Assembly (NCBI GenBank): GCA_027604005.1
Contig: JADGJT010000094.1
Span: 1 to 64,000 of the forward strand
Direction of reading: 5' to 3'
DNA: 64,000 nt
From: Dinochytrium kinnereticum
Lineage: Eukaryota > Chytridiomycota > Chytridiomycetes > Chytridiales > Chytridiaceae
The position numbers and the translations under genes were made by a program. Shown in pieces: positions 11,302-25,872 of the stretch. Position 1 is the first letter of the stretch. Every line of letters begins with the position of its first letter. The notes under the pieces are model-generated. The model had not been told where the DNA came from, did no database searches, and saw nothing but the letters and a program-made list of their open reading frames with translations.

Positions 11302-14300
11302 ATGGAGCAGGTCCATGTCTACAAACGCCCGTCGGATTACCTGAAAGAGCGGTCTTTAACAACCGAAGAAAGACTTTTGCAGTATTCCAGCAGTGCAGAT
11401 TCTACCAAAATTGTCGAGCTTATCCCCAACAATGACTTCTCTTCAAGAGTATCAGACGTCCCCATCGGCAGACCACTCTTTGAGCCGCAGCCATCAGAGG
11501 TCGTTCTGCAATCGTACAAACCGTTCGAAACCTACGAGATGATTGTTTCATTTAGAAACAACGATAAAGTGGGGAAAATACATCTGACTGATCAAATTCT
11601 AATACTTATTACTTGCAGTTTGCCAGACGACTGAAGCTGGAACCGATAAGCCACCCACATTTCTCAATATGCGGAACCAAAAACAAGTCGCTGACTTCAT
11701 CAAAGATTGCTCCCGGGATGGAGGTTCAGTTCCTGCTGATATTCACTCCAGAAGAGGACACAGACTACTTCTGTAATCTTGTGTGCATCACGGATCGAGA
11801 GCGATTTTTGGTTCCGATCCGAGGATACGGCGCTAGAGGTGACATAATCCGCTATGATTCAAATTAGCTTAACTTCATCAGGCTTATTGGACTTCCCGGA
11901 TAGCATTGTCTTTTCTCAATGCCCTGTTCGTTTCGAGTCATCCAGAACGATTTTCGTTAGGAACATAGGCAACCGCCCAGCAAAGTTCATCCTGGACGCC
12001 CCACCGCCATTCTACGCATCTCCAAGCTCCGGATTTTTGGAGGCGAAAGGCAGCATGCAGATTGATATTTGTTTCAACCCTGAGGTAGTTTTAAGATAAT
12101 TTGAAGTCTTTAAAACGGAAATAGTGTGGGGGGAGTTTCGAAAGGCAGATGATGCTAAAATACGACACTGGAGAAGTAACAGCGGTTTCTTTAAATGGCA
12201 CCGCAGAAGATGCAAATATTCGCCTCGAAAAGGGGAGCTTGAGGCTGGATAATACTTACATCACCCTGTCCTCAGCGAAAACAATCAAAATCTTTAACAG
12301 AAGTGAAGTCATGGTAAGTATAATCTCCGTGGTATCCTTTTTTAAAATTCTTTAAGGCGAAATTCAGCTGGAAGCAATTTACGACCAGCCAAGAGGAGAG
12401 GCAGCATCGTTTAAGGCGCATCCTTGAGCTTGACAGAAAAGAAGAGGCCGAATGTGCTGCGTTCTACAAGCAATTAGTAAAAAAAATGATATTGTAAACA
12501 TTCTAATTTTTCTTAGGCGACGAATAATACTCTTGACCTCTGTGACCTTGCGCCAATCTCTCAGCGGTACAAAGTACCATTACTAGTTTGATTTTCAAGT
12601 TAACTAACCATTTAGAATGCACGCCGCGATATTGAGCATGATACTCTTTTATTTAATAACTTGGTCTTCAGTATACAACCATGCGAGGGGCTTATTTGGC
12701 CGAATTCGCATGTTGAAGTAAACGTTATTTTCAATCCTCAGGATGCCGGCGCTAATTCAGCCACGGCATTTTGCGAGGTCTCTGGAAGAGAATGCCGACT
12801 CCCTTTGGCACTCAAGGTTTCTAACGAACAAGGGTAAATGTGCTAATAACATTGAAGGGTGACGGGATTGGCCCCAAAGCCCGGTTTTCCTATGATGTGC
12901 TAGATATTGATGAAGTTTTTATCAACACTTTGCATCAATATGAGGTAGCTCAATTCAACCTTATTTCCGTTAATCATATAAAAGGTTTTCCTTGAAAATC
13001 GGGGAGACATCGATTTTAAATACTCAGTTCAAAAGCCAACGTCAATGTTTGGACCGAAATTTAAATTCTTTCCAGAGTCTGGCTCTCTTGCTGTCGGTGA
13101 ACAGCAGCTGATTCGGATCAATTTTGATTCAGATATTCTTGGTGCATTCACCGAGGAGTTTTGTTGGCAACTAGAGGTTTTAGTCTCTGCATTCCAGTAT
13201 CTAACATCTGAAGGGCTCCCCCTCACCGCTAGTTTTGACTTTCCGAGGACATGTTGTGGGTCCGGTTTTCTACTTTGAGGTGCCGGAACTTGAATTTGGC
13301 CGCCTATCCTATGGATTTCAGAGTAGTCGGACTCTCAACCTGATAAACACGTCTCATATCCCAATGAAATTTAATCTTCGAATGACGTCGCAGGACTCAG
13401 AAGTGCAAACTGAATTTGAGATTGAGCCTAGCTCTGGAAGTATCGACCCTGTTGGATATGCCGAAGTCAGGGTTAGTTTCACACCAGGTGAAATTAAAAA
13501 ATATGAAGAGGCATTGGCTGTCGATGTTATTGGGGTCGGAGAGGAGTTGCTGGTTCTTCCGATCCGTGCAGAAAGCATTGTTCCGGAGGTACCGAGATAA
13601 TTCAAAGTTAAATATTCCTAATAGCTCTTTGTAGATATCTTTACGAACTCCACTGCTAGATTACAAAGATTGCTTTCTGGCCTTTAACTACCAGAAAAAT
13701 ATCGAATTAGTAAACGAAACTAGCTTTCCAGCTCATTACGAACTCCTGAGCCAGGAGGAAACGGCAAAGAACGTGTATGCTTACGCTTCTCGAAATGGAA
13801 CTGGAGTGATTCAGCCATTCTCGACACAAATCATCCAGGTCGACATTCAGATTAAACGCCTGGGGCAAATCAACTTTCCTGTATTCGTCAGAATTAAAGG
13901 AAATGAAAACATTCCATTGGGTGTTGATATTTCTGCAAACGGAATTGGACCGAACGTTGTAATTTCATCGTCTGAGCTAAACTGGGGGAAAATCCCTGTT
14001 CTCAAAGATGTCCCGCTATGCTTAACCCTGACGAATGACTCCCCTATACCTGCAAACTTTACGTGCGGGACCGTGAGCGAGTCATCAGTTTTCCGGGTCG
14101 TTCCTAACATCGCAGTAATAGCACCAGGTGGTGTTTCGATAATAGAGGTCACAGCTTACTTGGATGACTGCCTGAAATTCACCGATATTCTAAAGATTGG
14201 AATACAGTCAGATGGGATTCATGAAATCCAACTGGTTGCTCGTGGCCAAGGGTCCACAATTACTTTTGACGAGACTCTAAAATGCGTAGACTTCCTGGAC

Positions 14301-17300
14301 GTATTCAGCAATAGAGAATGCTCACGTGAATTCATCCTTGTCAATAAGGGTAGACGCGCACAAACTCTTCATTGGTCAACGGAAGAAGAGAGATTCGCCC
14401 GAAAGGACTTGAATGCAAATGCTAGCCAGGTCTTTGAGGTGTTTCCAAGCAGGTTCTCGATGAAGCCAAACCAGCAGCAAATAATAGTGATTAAGGGCTA
14501 CTCAAACAAAGCCATTAAATGTAAGGAGACCCTTGTCTGCCAGGGAACAATCGATAAAGATCCTGCTAGACGAGTGGTTATTGAGACGACAGTCACGGCC
14601 AACTTCATAAATCCACTTATTGAAGTTCAGCCTCCCCTACTTAGATTCATCTCTGCGCACACTAGGGATGAAGACTTTGAGCTCCTCTCACAGGATTTGA
14701 CCTTAACCAATACTTCATCACTGCCATTGCACCTGTCATTCAGATGCCCAGTTCCTTATAGTGTTGAGCCGAACGAGGTTGATCATCGACTTAATCAAGG
14801 AGAATCGATAAAGGTTGCTGTTCGATACGACCCGAAGTACAATACCAATCGGATCTCTTGCAAAGATCACGCGAAGCTTGTCATTACCTACTCTGAGCAT
14901 CCTCAACGTGATTTCGTAGAGCTCTTTAGCGAGGTCACTTTTCCTAACCTTACGTTTAACTCGAACACTATCAACTTTGGCTGCATACCCAATGACACGG
15001 AGCAAAAAAAAACATTTGCCATTTCGAATTGCAGCACACTTCCCGTGGAGTACACCTGGGGATTTTTGGAAAGCTCAGTAGATATTGTTTTGCCGTCAGG
15101 TTCCAATCAGACTGTTCCCATTTCTCAAGTTTTCGATGTTATGCCAACGAGAGGAACTTTACAGCCAGGAGAATCTGAAGTTGTTGAAGTGACTTTCTAC
15201 GGCCATTCTGGCGGGCTATATAATGTCACTGCTCTTTGTGATGTTGTGGGGGGGCCTAAGTATGAGGTGGCGATTAGAGGGGAAGCTTCGGTTATAGAAT
15301 ACTTTATAGATAAGCAGACTCTTGATTTCGGAACTCAGCTTTATCAGGAGATTCTTGAGCAAGATATTTTCCTCTCGAACACGGGGAAAGTGAATTTTGA
15401 GTTTAATACTGTCATCTTCTCGAATAGCTCCATTGCTCAGAAGATAATGATAAGCCCGTCATCGGGAATTATCGCACCGCACGGTCGACAGAGAATAACC
15501 GTGAGATTCTGCCCGTCCGTACCGGAACCGATAGATGACTTCTTTTTCATCCAACTTGCCTTTTACGAGCCGTTCAAAATTAGGGTTATGGGAACCGGAG
15601 TCTTTCCCCATATTCAAATGAATATTCCACGCGTTCAAGATTCTGCCTTCGACACGGCGTTGGCCGATGCAAAGCTTATTTTCACGAAAACCCGGAAAAA
15701 ACTAACCGACCCACAAGCAGAAGCTGATTTGGAAGCTGAGGCGGAGAGAATTCTTCTTAGAACCAAAACGCTGGAATTTCTGTACACGCTCACTGAAGAT
15801 GTGAAGATAAAAACACTGAGTCCAATGAAAGCCAAAGTGATCGGATCTCCGATTTTGATTCATAAGTTTTCGCAGATGCAGAAGGCAGCAAAGGAAAAGA
15901 AGTCGATAAACAGCATTAGTGAGAGTTCCCACGTCAAACTCAGCACCTACATCTGCAACTTTGGGAATGTTATTCGAAACACTAGCAGGAAGAAGTCCTT
16001 TAAGTTAACAAACAAAAGCCACTATCCCATATCTTTCACAATGGATAAGTCCGTGCTCGTTGGAACTGGCTTTAGCATTGAGCCGGATCGCGTTAAACTT
16101 CTACCTGGATACCCTCATTATGAATCGGTTGAGTTTCAAGTGACATTCCAGGCTAGAAGCCAAAGTATTGGGGCAGTTCAAATGGATATTCCTATCAATA
16201 TTGTTGGAGGTCCTACAACTGTGTTGACTCTTCGTGCGGATGTTACTTTGCCCGACCTGCATATCTCATCCAATGAAGTAGACTTCGGCGAGGTTTTGTG
16301 TGGGCAGCGGAAAACAGTTACAATTCAGCTTCACAATAAGAATTCTGTCCCGTGTGAGTGGACGACAATAGCACAAGAGCCTAAGGACGCGTCGTCGGCT
16401 AGCAAGCAGAATAGGCAACCTAAGAGAAAGTTCACTAGTATTTTAAAGGAATTCGATATCAATCCTCCAAGCGGTCTTCTTCAGCCTGGAGAAAAGAGCT
16501 TTGTTCTTATTCAGTTCTCTCCTACGGATGAGAAAGAGTATGATGCCGTCGTCCCTTTTAAAGTAAACATGAACGGGCAACCTATACCGGTCCATATATA
16601 TGGTCGCGGCTTCAGGACTACGATCCAGTTTGAGCCCGAGACAATCGTAATGGGGCCTATTCTTCCTTGCTCCGAAGGAATTGACTCGAAGTTTTTTCTC
16701 TACAATCCGACAAATTATCCTGTTGAAGTCTATTCTCTTGAGTTCGACCAGATATATCTTGAAGAAGAGGAAATTTTGCGACACGTAGAAGGCTACGATG
16801 GGAATGCACTATTTTTACCCCCTAGAGAGCCTGGACAGGGGCTTCCTGAGCACATCGTCGAGAACGCGCAGCAAAAAATTAAGCAAAAGGCTTCTGGTGT
16901 TCACACACCCCCAGAGACTGGAGTGCTCGCGAAAGTCACTAACGACAGCAACACAGTTGGTGAACTGGAGACCGTGTCTGGGAGAAGCCCTCGAAATGGT
17001 GGTAGTGATGCCGCCAATGACTCTGCTGTTAACATTATCTTACATGGACCCCCCCTTTCCGGAAGGACAACTCAAGCTCGGAAAATGCAGAAAACATTCG
17101 GGCTCCTCTATTTAAGAATCGATGAGGTCATAGAAACATCTTCCCACATAGATATTTCAATCTACCTGGATTCTGTGAAGAGTAAAGAGCCCATGAAAAT
17201 TTCTGCGGAGCAAAACGACACCCACTCACCTGGAAAGTCACATGCATTCGGATCTGAAGATTTTACTAAGAATCAAAGCGAATTTTATGATCAGTTTGAA

Positions 17301-20300
17301 CAACGAACAACATTACCTGATGACTGGATCACAGAGATTATCAAAAATCGGCTTTCGAAGGACGACTGTTCGCGTGGGATTGTGATAGATGGCCTTGAAT
17401 CCAAGTACTCTCTATCTCCTCTAAGCCTTTTAAAGTCAATTCTTCGAGCTCTTGGCGATAAAAAGAAGATTTTTTTCTTTAGCTTCTCAATCGATGCAGC
17501 CCATATAAAAGACAGAGAAGCAACGATTGCTCGTCAAGTAAGAGACAAAGATCTGGATCCTATGCAGGTCAAGGATGTTACGGAAGAAGAATATGACAAT
17601 ATGACAGAGGCTGAGAGAGAGAACTACGATATTGCCCTTATAAAATACAAGAAGAAGATGAAAGAGTTACAGGATCGTAAAAAACTAGAGCGGAAGCACT
17701 GGGAGGAAGAGATGGCTCTCCGAATGGGAGAACGGAAGGCCGAAGAAGAAAACTCAAAAAACAAGAAGAAGAGCTCTAGAAGAATGACAAGACAGCAGAG
17801 CTTTATGCCAGAAAAGGATAAATCGGGAGCCGCATCACTACCGAAGGGCGAGGGCAAATTGCTAAAAGGAGATAAAGGAAGCATGTCACCCAAGCTTGGA
17901 CGGAAAAATCCATCCGATAAGAACGGTGATCGATATGATGGAAAGTCTGATAAAGCGGATCGCCTAGGCCCCGACGCGGATGAATACTCCTCTAGATATA
18001 CTCTGACTGACTTTACCGAATCATTCTTAAACGACAGTACCTTTAAACGGTTTGAATCCTATACCGCTACTTTGGATCCCATTCTTCTATACGTTCGAGA
18101 TGGCGAAAGGCATTCTTCAAATAGGCAGATATCCGCTTCCACAACAACAGAGAAAAAAGTTTTAAAGAACCAGAAGATGTCTTACGTTCCCGTTGGGGCC
18201 CTTCCGGCATCTAGCGATATGGCCTCCAATATGAGTATGTCAACCGACGATACCCATCTTGGGGAAGATCTTCCCAGTGTAGCATTCTACGAAGTTAATG
18301 GTTCGATGGATGAAGAAAGCGTTTTCAGAGTACTGAATGAGTATCTTCCGGCAACACCAAAGGCTGACGAAGGATCGAATGAGAATAATTACATTCCGCC
18401 GCCCTTTATCGAACAGATTATCTACTATCCGCCAGAAAGAGAGATCCCAGCCCAAGGAAGGTACTTTCAGCTTCAACCACCTCCGCTATCTTCAGAATTT
18501 GAAGAGGAAGGAAACGCAAACTTTGAGGGGACTCAAATTGGATTCCCAACTACATCTGTTAAAGCTGACTCGTCTGGTTCAACGCAGTCTGGTAACCAAA
18601 GCGGAACTGGGGGTGGGAGTTTGGGACAGTCGCAGCAGTCTGGAGGAAATGCTTCGTCCGGACAGGGAAATAGTGCTGGTGGCTCGTCGATCAATGTGTC
18701 TGGGAGCAATAGCAAAAAGGTTCGACCGTCTTTTAAAGTAACAGAGGATACAAAGATTGCTGAGGTGGAAGAAGATGCTGAAAAAGAGGCTCCTGCTAGA
18801 TTCAGGTGGATGCTCCTTCCAAAAGAAAGGAAAGAACTTACTGTGAAGTTCGCGTCCAATGATATCGGGAAGTTTGAGCAAATACTTCAGTTTGAAGTTG
18901 TTGGTGTAAGAAGCAAGTTTTCATTGGCTTGCGTCGGGCATTGTAGATATTCTCAAATTATTGGAGACTACAAGAAGATCTTCCCCAAATGGAGGAAATC
19001 GAAAGAGGAGAAGACCATTACACATGGAGAATACGTTGCTAGTTCTTCAACATTTGAATTTGGCCCACTCCTTTACAGCAAACCACGAGAAAAGTATCTT
19101 GAAAAGTTCCCAGAAAATCGCGCTATTCTAAACATCTCCAATCCATCTCTGCAGGAGATCAAAGTGGCCTTTTCGTTGAAAAACGACGTGAAGTCTGAAG
19201 TCTTCTTTTTCGATCCACCCACAATGGATCTGGCGCCTGGGCAGATGCAAAACTTCCATTTGTGGGCATATCCACGTTCTGCGAATTATTTTGAAGATGT
19301 GTTGATTATCTGTGTCAAGGATAACCCAGAACCATATTCTTTTAAAGTATCCTGTATAGGGGTTAAGCCTGAGCTTGAGATTGATAAACGGCAGCTATCA
19401 TTTGACAAAATGCTTTTGGGCCGAAGTGAGAGGCGAGAGATTAGATTGAAAAACAATACTCTGATGCCTGTTGCATGGAAACTAGTCCAAGTTGAATTGC
19501 TCGGGGATGAGTTCAATATTTCGCCCTTGGAAGGCGTAATAGATTCCTATTTAGAACAAGTCATCACGGCTGAATTTAGAGGAACAAAACCAGTTGTGAT
19601 CAGCAGGAGGTCGATAAGACTCGAAGTATCAGATACTGATAAAATAGGAGGAGTTGTTCAAGAAGTTCCAATCTTAGTGACAGCCGAGGCCTACGACATC
19701 GCCATGGATCTTCACTTCCCTAAGGGCTATGAAGGAGGACTCGACTTTGGAGTACTTAAAGTTTTGGAGGAAGGGAAGCAGCAATGCACCTTGAAGAATA
19801 AGGGAAAGTATGAAGTCGGATATCGCTTCATATTCGACAACAAGGAGCTTAGCGAATTGTTCACAATAACCCCACAGCAGGGAATTATGCAGCCTTCAGA
19901 CAAGCCATTCCCAGTTCAAGTACTCTTTAAAGGCAATCGCGAAATGATTATTAAAGACAACTCCAGCTTAAAGTGTCAATTCTTTGAGCCCATTACTCTT
20001 GAGGTCACAGCAACGATATCGGTGAAGCTATGTGCCCGTGCAGTATTTAGTCGATTCTCAATATTGCCTATAAGAGAGGTTAATTTCGGAGCACTAGTTT
20101 TCGGAACAAAAATGACGAGGCAATTCACGGTAGAGAATCAAGGAGAGTTTGATTTCAGATTCTCTATCTACAAAATAATTCATGGAACAAATGATAGTCG
20201 ACCGGGTGGGAAGCTTCGAACAAATTCAAGGCCCTCTAAAAATGGCAGGGCCACGTCTCCTCCGACTCAGAAGGTGATGAATCGGAAAGAGCTCGTCAAG

Positions 20301-23300
20301 CAGGCCGATGCAGCGAACTTTGGCGCTTTCACAGTTTTCCCAACTAACGGAATCGTTGCTGCCGGGACAAAGATGCAGATAACGGTCGAGTTCCATTCCG
20401 ATACTCCAGGGAGTTTTGAAGAAATAGTCGCGATAGACATTTCTGACCGGTCACCGAATGACTATCTTGACGTAATAGAGTACAGACTAATTGGGGAGAG
20501 TTGCGTCCCAGGCATAAACACTATGGATTTCGCCTCAATTTTCGAGGAACAGACGGTATGCAAGAGGCTAGAGTTATTCAACACCCAATCCAATGTGTAC
20601 GCAGAAGAGGACCGGGTATTCTATTTTGGAGCCTACTTAGCCGGCCAGCAGGCGCAAGTAAGGTTTAAAATTTCAAATCCTTATAAAGTGCCGTGTGATG
20701 TAGCCATAGCAACTAAGCCTAGGTCAAGAACTAAGTCAGACGCGGCAGACTTTGCGTTTGACGTTGAGCCCAAAAAACTGGTTATCCCTAGTCACGAGCA
20801 CCGATACATCAACATTACTTTTCATCCAACATCTATTCAGTCATATGCAGGGATTCTTGAGGCAGTTGTTGAGAATGTTGATCAATCAAAGACAAGGACT
20901 CTTTCATTTGAGCTCAGGGGAGAGGGAACTTTGCCCAGAGTAACAATTGAGAAACCAAGTTTAAGAAACAAAAATGGCCTGCCTTTCCTGAAATTCAAGC
21001 GGCTTCTTGTTGGCTCTAGTCAAGTCTCTCCGATTGTCTTGAAAAATGAGGGGATTATTCCGGCCAAGGTGAAACTAGAATGGAGCTTCAATGAAAGCGA
21101 AACATTTGAATGCTCAAATGCAACTGGCTACCACATTCTAAAACCTCAAGAGACTCGCTCAATTGAGGTTAAATGCCGCCCATTGAGTATCCAAAAGTTT
21201 GAAGGTGAGCTCAGGGTTAGAGTTATTGACAATAGCTTTGAGGATTCTGCAATCCAAATAAGCGGCGAGGGCTACGTTGACGATGTTACTTTCGATGACC
21301 TTCCTAATGAAGCGGATAATGAGCTCTTACTTGGTGACTGTTTCATTGGAGAAACAAAGCAAGTAATTTTCACCGCCACAAACCACTCAACGGATATTAT
21401 TCGTCTGAACTGGGTGACGGATGTTGCAGACTTTGTTTTTTCTCCTACCGTGGCTCATATCAGACCAAAGAGCCAGAAGGAAATTAGCGTTATGTTCTGC
21501 CCGAAGCAACCAATGGAGGTGCATAATTCTAAAGCAGTCTGCAAACTTGCAAAGATTCGGTATCTGTCGCAGACGGTTGAGACAGAATGGGATGATCGGA
21601 TTAAGTCAGTGCGATGGCAGATGGGTGATAATAAGGCTGCGGCTCCGAGAAAGGTCGTCGAACATTACCCTGAACCTATTCACGACGTCATCAACTCGGC
21701 TATCTCTGAACATTCTCTTCTTCTTTCTGCCCTTGCCGACTATTGCAGTTACGAATGTGACGTCTCTGCGATTCGCTTCAAAAGTACATTTATGTACCAA
21801 ACCCGTGTCTACCGCTTCAGCATGAAAAACACGGGAAAGGTGCAGCTCCGATATTCGTTCCATTTCTTTGCGGATGAGGAGGGACAAGTTGAGGCCACTG
21901 CAGACGAGTGTCCCTTTGCCGTAACACCATCAACCGGCGCCATAGATCCAAACGACAGCATCATGCTGACAGTCAGATTCTCTCCCTTGGACGATGGCGA
22001 ATATACGTACAATATGCTTTGCAACATCCAAAACCTCGTCAAAGATGCAAAAAAACTAGCGATACCAATATCCGGGACTAGCATGAGGCCATTCTGCCAT
22101 TTCGAGCTTGAAGAAAGTGACTACCTTACGAGTGAGAGGAGAAATCCTGACAGTGGAACGGCGAATGGCGTTCCTCAGGTTCTTCCTCAGAATACTCGAG
22201 TGATTGAATTTGGCTCCTGTGGGGTAAAAGTACGCAATTCAAAGAGGTTCTACATTGTGAACCCGACGAATGTGCCATACGAGTTTGAATGGATCTGCGA
22301 GCTGCCTGCAGATCAGCGAGTCTTTAGGTGTCTTACTCAGAGGGGAGTGGTACTCTCAAGTAAGAAGTTTGAGATGATCTTCGACTTCTTCCCTGAAACC
22401 GTAGATTTGAAGGTTTGCTCATCATTTTTTGTTGATTATGTTAATCCTTTATTTAGGAGTCTTTGTGGAAGTTCAGTATCCTTGGCCATAACATATCAAT
22501 CCCGTTCTTATTGGTAGGCCAAGCTCTCGAGCCCAATATCTACATGGACAGGGTCAGCGTAAACTTCAAATCCCTTCTAGTTGGGCGGCAAGTAAAAGAA
22601 GTCGTTAAGCTGATTAACAGCGAAGAAATGCCATTCGCTTTCTCCTTCAACGAGACATCATCTGAGCTTGGAATAAACGGGGTCCCTGTCCTTCGGTTCT
22701 CACCTTCCTCTGGAACCATTGGAAGTCATTCCGAGATCCCAATAGAAATTATCTTCTGCCCCTCGGCCGAAAAGGTGTTCAACTTTAACCTTGTCTGCAA
22801 CGTCAAGAAGAAGCCGACACCAGTGACGATGAACGTGAAGGGCGAGGGCTACGAAATTCATGAGTCTATACAGGGAGAGATGGCAGATGGTACGGTCTTT
22901 GAGCTGGTCTCATCCGCGCAAAACGGTGAAAACACAGTCGACTTTGGACAGGTTCAGATCAACGAAAAAAGATTGAAGAGAGTTACTATTGTCAACTCTG
23001 GCAAGTTCAACTTTGATTTCTCCTGGAAACTGTTCAGTAAAGTGGGATCGGCTCTTGCTATCAGCCCGGAAATCGGTAGCGTTGGAAAAGGAGAGAGGGT
23101 TGTTTGCGAAGTCTCGTTCCACCCAACCAGCAATATCACATTGAAAAATGCTAAGGCTGTATGCCAGATAGTAAACGGCAGATCATACCCTATAAGCATT
23201 CTTGGAAGCGGTTGTAAGCCCTTGGTTAAGTTCTCTACCAATAACTACGACTTTGGAACACACTTCATCTACAAGCCCGGAATGACACCGGTTTCGACAA

Positions 23301-25872
23301 AGATTAAAATGACAAATGATGACGTCTCTGAAATAACCTTCGACATCATATCTCCTGAATCAAACATATTTGAGATTCAGAAGACCGCCGCTAACCTATC
23401 GCCTGGAGAATCAACGGACATCGAGGTGACTTTCTATCCTCGTGAAGCACGCGCTTTTAGGGAAACCGTGAAGGTAGAAATCAATGGCCTATCTACAGTA
23501 GACTTGGTTTTCACCGGGATCGGTGCAGAATTTAAGGTGGAGGTTTCGCAGGCTGACTCGAGAAATGTAAACTTTGGGGCCCTACGCATCGGACACGTTG
23601 TCACAAGGTCAATCAAGATCATCAATAAGAGCGTAATGCCCGCGACGTTCTCTCTTGGTACTCCAGCGAGCATCGAAAACCTTGCAGGCCATTTTGTAAC
23701 TCTTTCGAACGCTGGAGAATGCACTCTTAGACCCAAAGGAGTCCTGAATGTTGAACTAAAGTTCCAGCCACAGCACCGTATCCCCGCTTTCACGGAGGAA
23801 ATCATCATGGAGGCGCCTGGAATTTTGAAGCCACTCTTTATGGTGACGGGAGCATGCCAGGGTATTGAGGTGAAGCTCGAGAATGATACACTACCTTTTG
23901 GAGCAGTCGTTCAACGTAGTTGCACTACTCGAAGAATACAGCTTCAAAATATCGGAGATATAGGTGCGAAGTTCCATTGGGATATCACAAAGTTCCAACC
24001 TGATTTCTCAATCTCCCCTACCGAGGGATACATATCCCCCGGCATGGATATATCTCTCGAAATCACCTTCCATCCTGTCGAGATCAATCAAGATATTAGG
24101 TACGAAAACCTGATAGGAACTATTGAAGGGACGTCCCCGCTCTACCTCACTCTGACTGGAATGTGCATCCCACAACCCATTCAAAACGATATCTTGAAGT
24201 TCTCCACCCCTGTTCGCCAAGCAGAGGTAAAGTCCGTCAAGCTTGAGAATAAGACATCTATCCCATGGCATATCCGTCCCATCATCGAAAATGAGCATTG
24301 GTCAGGTCCAGAGACTGTCGATATCGAGCCAGGACAGTCCAAAGCCTATGACATTACTTTCTTGCCACTTGAAATGATTGGGACCGGAGATGCGGGACGG
24401 CACGAGGGGTCGATCTTCTTTCCACTTCCGGATGGGAGTGGTATACTTTACAAGCTTTATGGAACTTCTGACAAGCCTTTATCGGCTGGCACTAATTCGA
24501 GAGAGATCCCTTGCAAGACCTCGTACACCGAAGTTCTCGCGGTCTCTAACTGGTTGAAACGACCGCAGAGATTCAAGGTGATCATTGAGGTCGCCAAACC
24601 GGATTCATCAGTGATATTAAAGGGACATGACTTTATTGACGTTCCGGCACTGGTATCTAGGGATTATAAGCTTAATTTCTACGCATACAAGGAGGGTCTG
24701 ACGAACGCAAAAGTTGTATTTAAGAATGAACAGACACAGGAGTTTATGTTTTACAACCTTACGTTCAAGTCGACTCCACCAGGGATCATTAGTACGCTTG
24801 AGATGACAACACCTGTGCGGCAAATGACGACGAAGGAGGTAGTGATAACGAACCCACTTCCCACAGCTGTAGCTTTCAGCGCTACATGCAATCATGCCGA
24901 CTTGTCCATAACCCACTGCTTCATCATTCAGCCAAGGTAAGAACCACTAGTTACATATCATTCCCCTAACAAAACGCATAACTTCTAATTTTTTGAATAT
25001 ACAAAAAGATCGGATGGAGTTTGTCTGATAGAGTTCCTACCACTTCAAGCAAAGGAATCTTCTGCAAGACTCACGATCACAAGCACGGAACTCGGCGTGT
25101 ATCAGTACGACCTTCGACTAATATCCACACCAGCAGGGATCGAGCGCAGCCTCCACTTTAAGGTTGGGCTGGGGGGGAGCCAAACTCAGACATTCCGGTT
25201 CCTAAGCTATGCTAAGTCCAAAACTGAGTACACCTGTAAGATCGACAGCCCAGATTTTTCTGTGGAGAAATCCGTCATGGCCCCATCAGGTAAGAAATCC
25301 CTTTTCTTTAATGAAGTTTATTGCTATTATTTTCTTAAAACCACTAACCCCTGAACTTAACTTAGCTGTCAACGGAGGCGTAGAAGTATGTATCGACGTG
25401 ACCTATGAGCCGTCGAAACTCGGCGACGTGAGAACCCAGTTGTTGGTTTCATCAACTTCAGGAGGAGATTATATCTGTCCTCTGTATGGACATTGCATTC
25501 CACCTCGTCCCCAAGGTCCTATAACAATCAAACAAGGCTCAACCGCGTCTGTTCCCTTCAAAAACGTCTTTTCGACGTCAGCAACGTTCAACTTTGTTGT
25601 GGATAATCCCGCCTTTTCGGTTAAGGCTACTGAGACAATTGGAGCCAAGAAGGTGATCACTATGGTTATTCAGGCACATGCTCCGACTCCAAGTGCGCAA
25701 AGTGAGTGTTATAGTTTTGGAAAATCAAAAATTATTCTGTAAGCTAATCTTCTTCCCTTTTTTTCTTCCAGACGAACCCCGGTCCGCAAAAGTTGGAAAG
25801 CTGACCGTTACCCATAAAGGAGGTTCAAACGTCAGCTGGATCTATTACCTACGAACGCAATCCTCGTCGTAG
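11302..25872 (+). CDS. HYDIN: HYDIN, ciliary central-apparatus protein
   Basis: Fifteen exons (11302-11568, 11619-11838, 11882-12084, 12125-12313, 12357-12476, 12517-12573, 12616-12816, 12858-12944, 12985-13176, 13214-13588, 13635-22412, 22457-24936, 25009-25289, 25366-25701, 25772-25872) join in phase to about 4,628 residues; human HYDIN has about 5,120. The N-terminus (RPSDYLKERSLTTEERL) and order of blocks match HYDIN along the whole length. The body is a long array of ASH (ASPM-SPD-2-Hydin) immunoglobulin-like repeats, seen as recurring 'VDFG...N.S..P..F' and 'F.P......' patterns. A nucleotide-kinase-like insert lies near residues 1770-2030, followed by a charged coiled segment and a Ser/Gly/Gln linker. 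HYDIN forms part of the C2 side of the axonemal central pair and is needed for flagellar beat. The P-loop of the insert reads GPPLSGRT, with Arg in place of the Walker A Lys. Exon 11 is 8,778 bases, far larger than the 5' exons. Confidence 0.95.
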
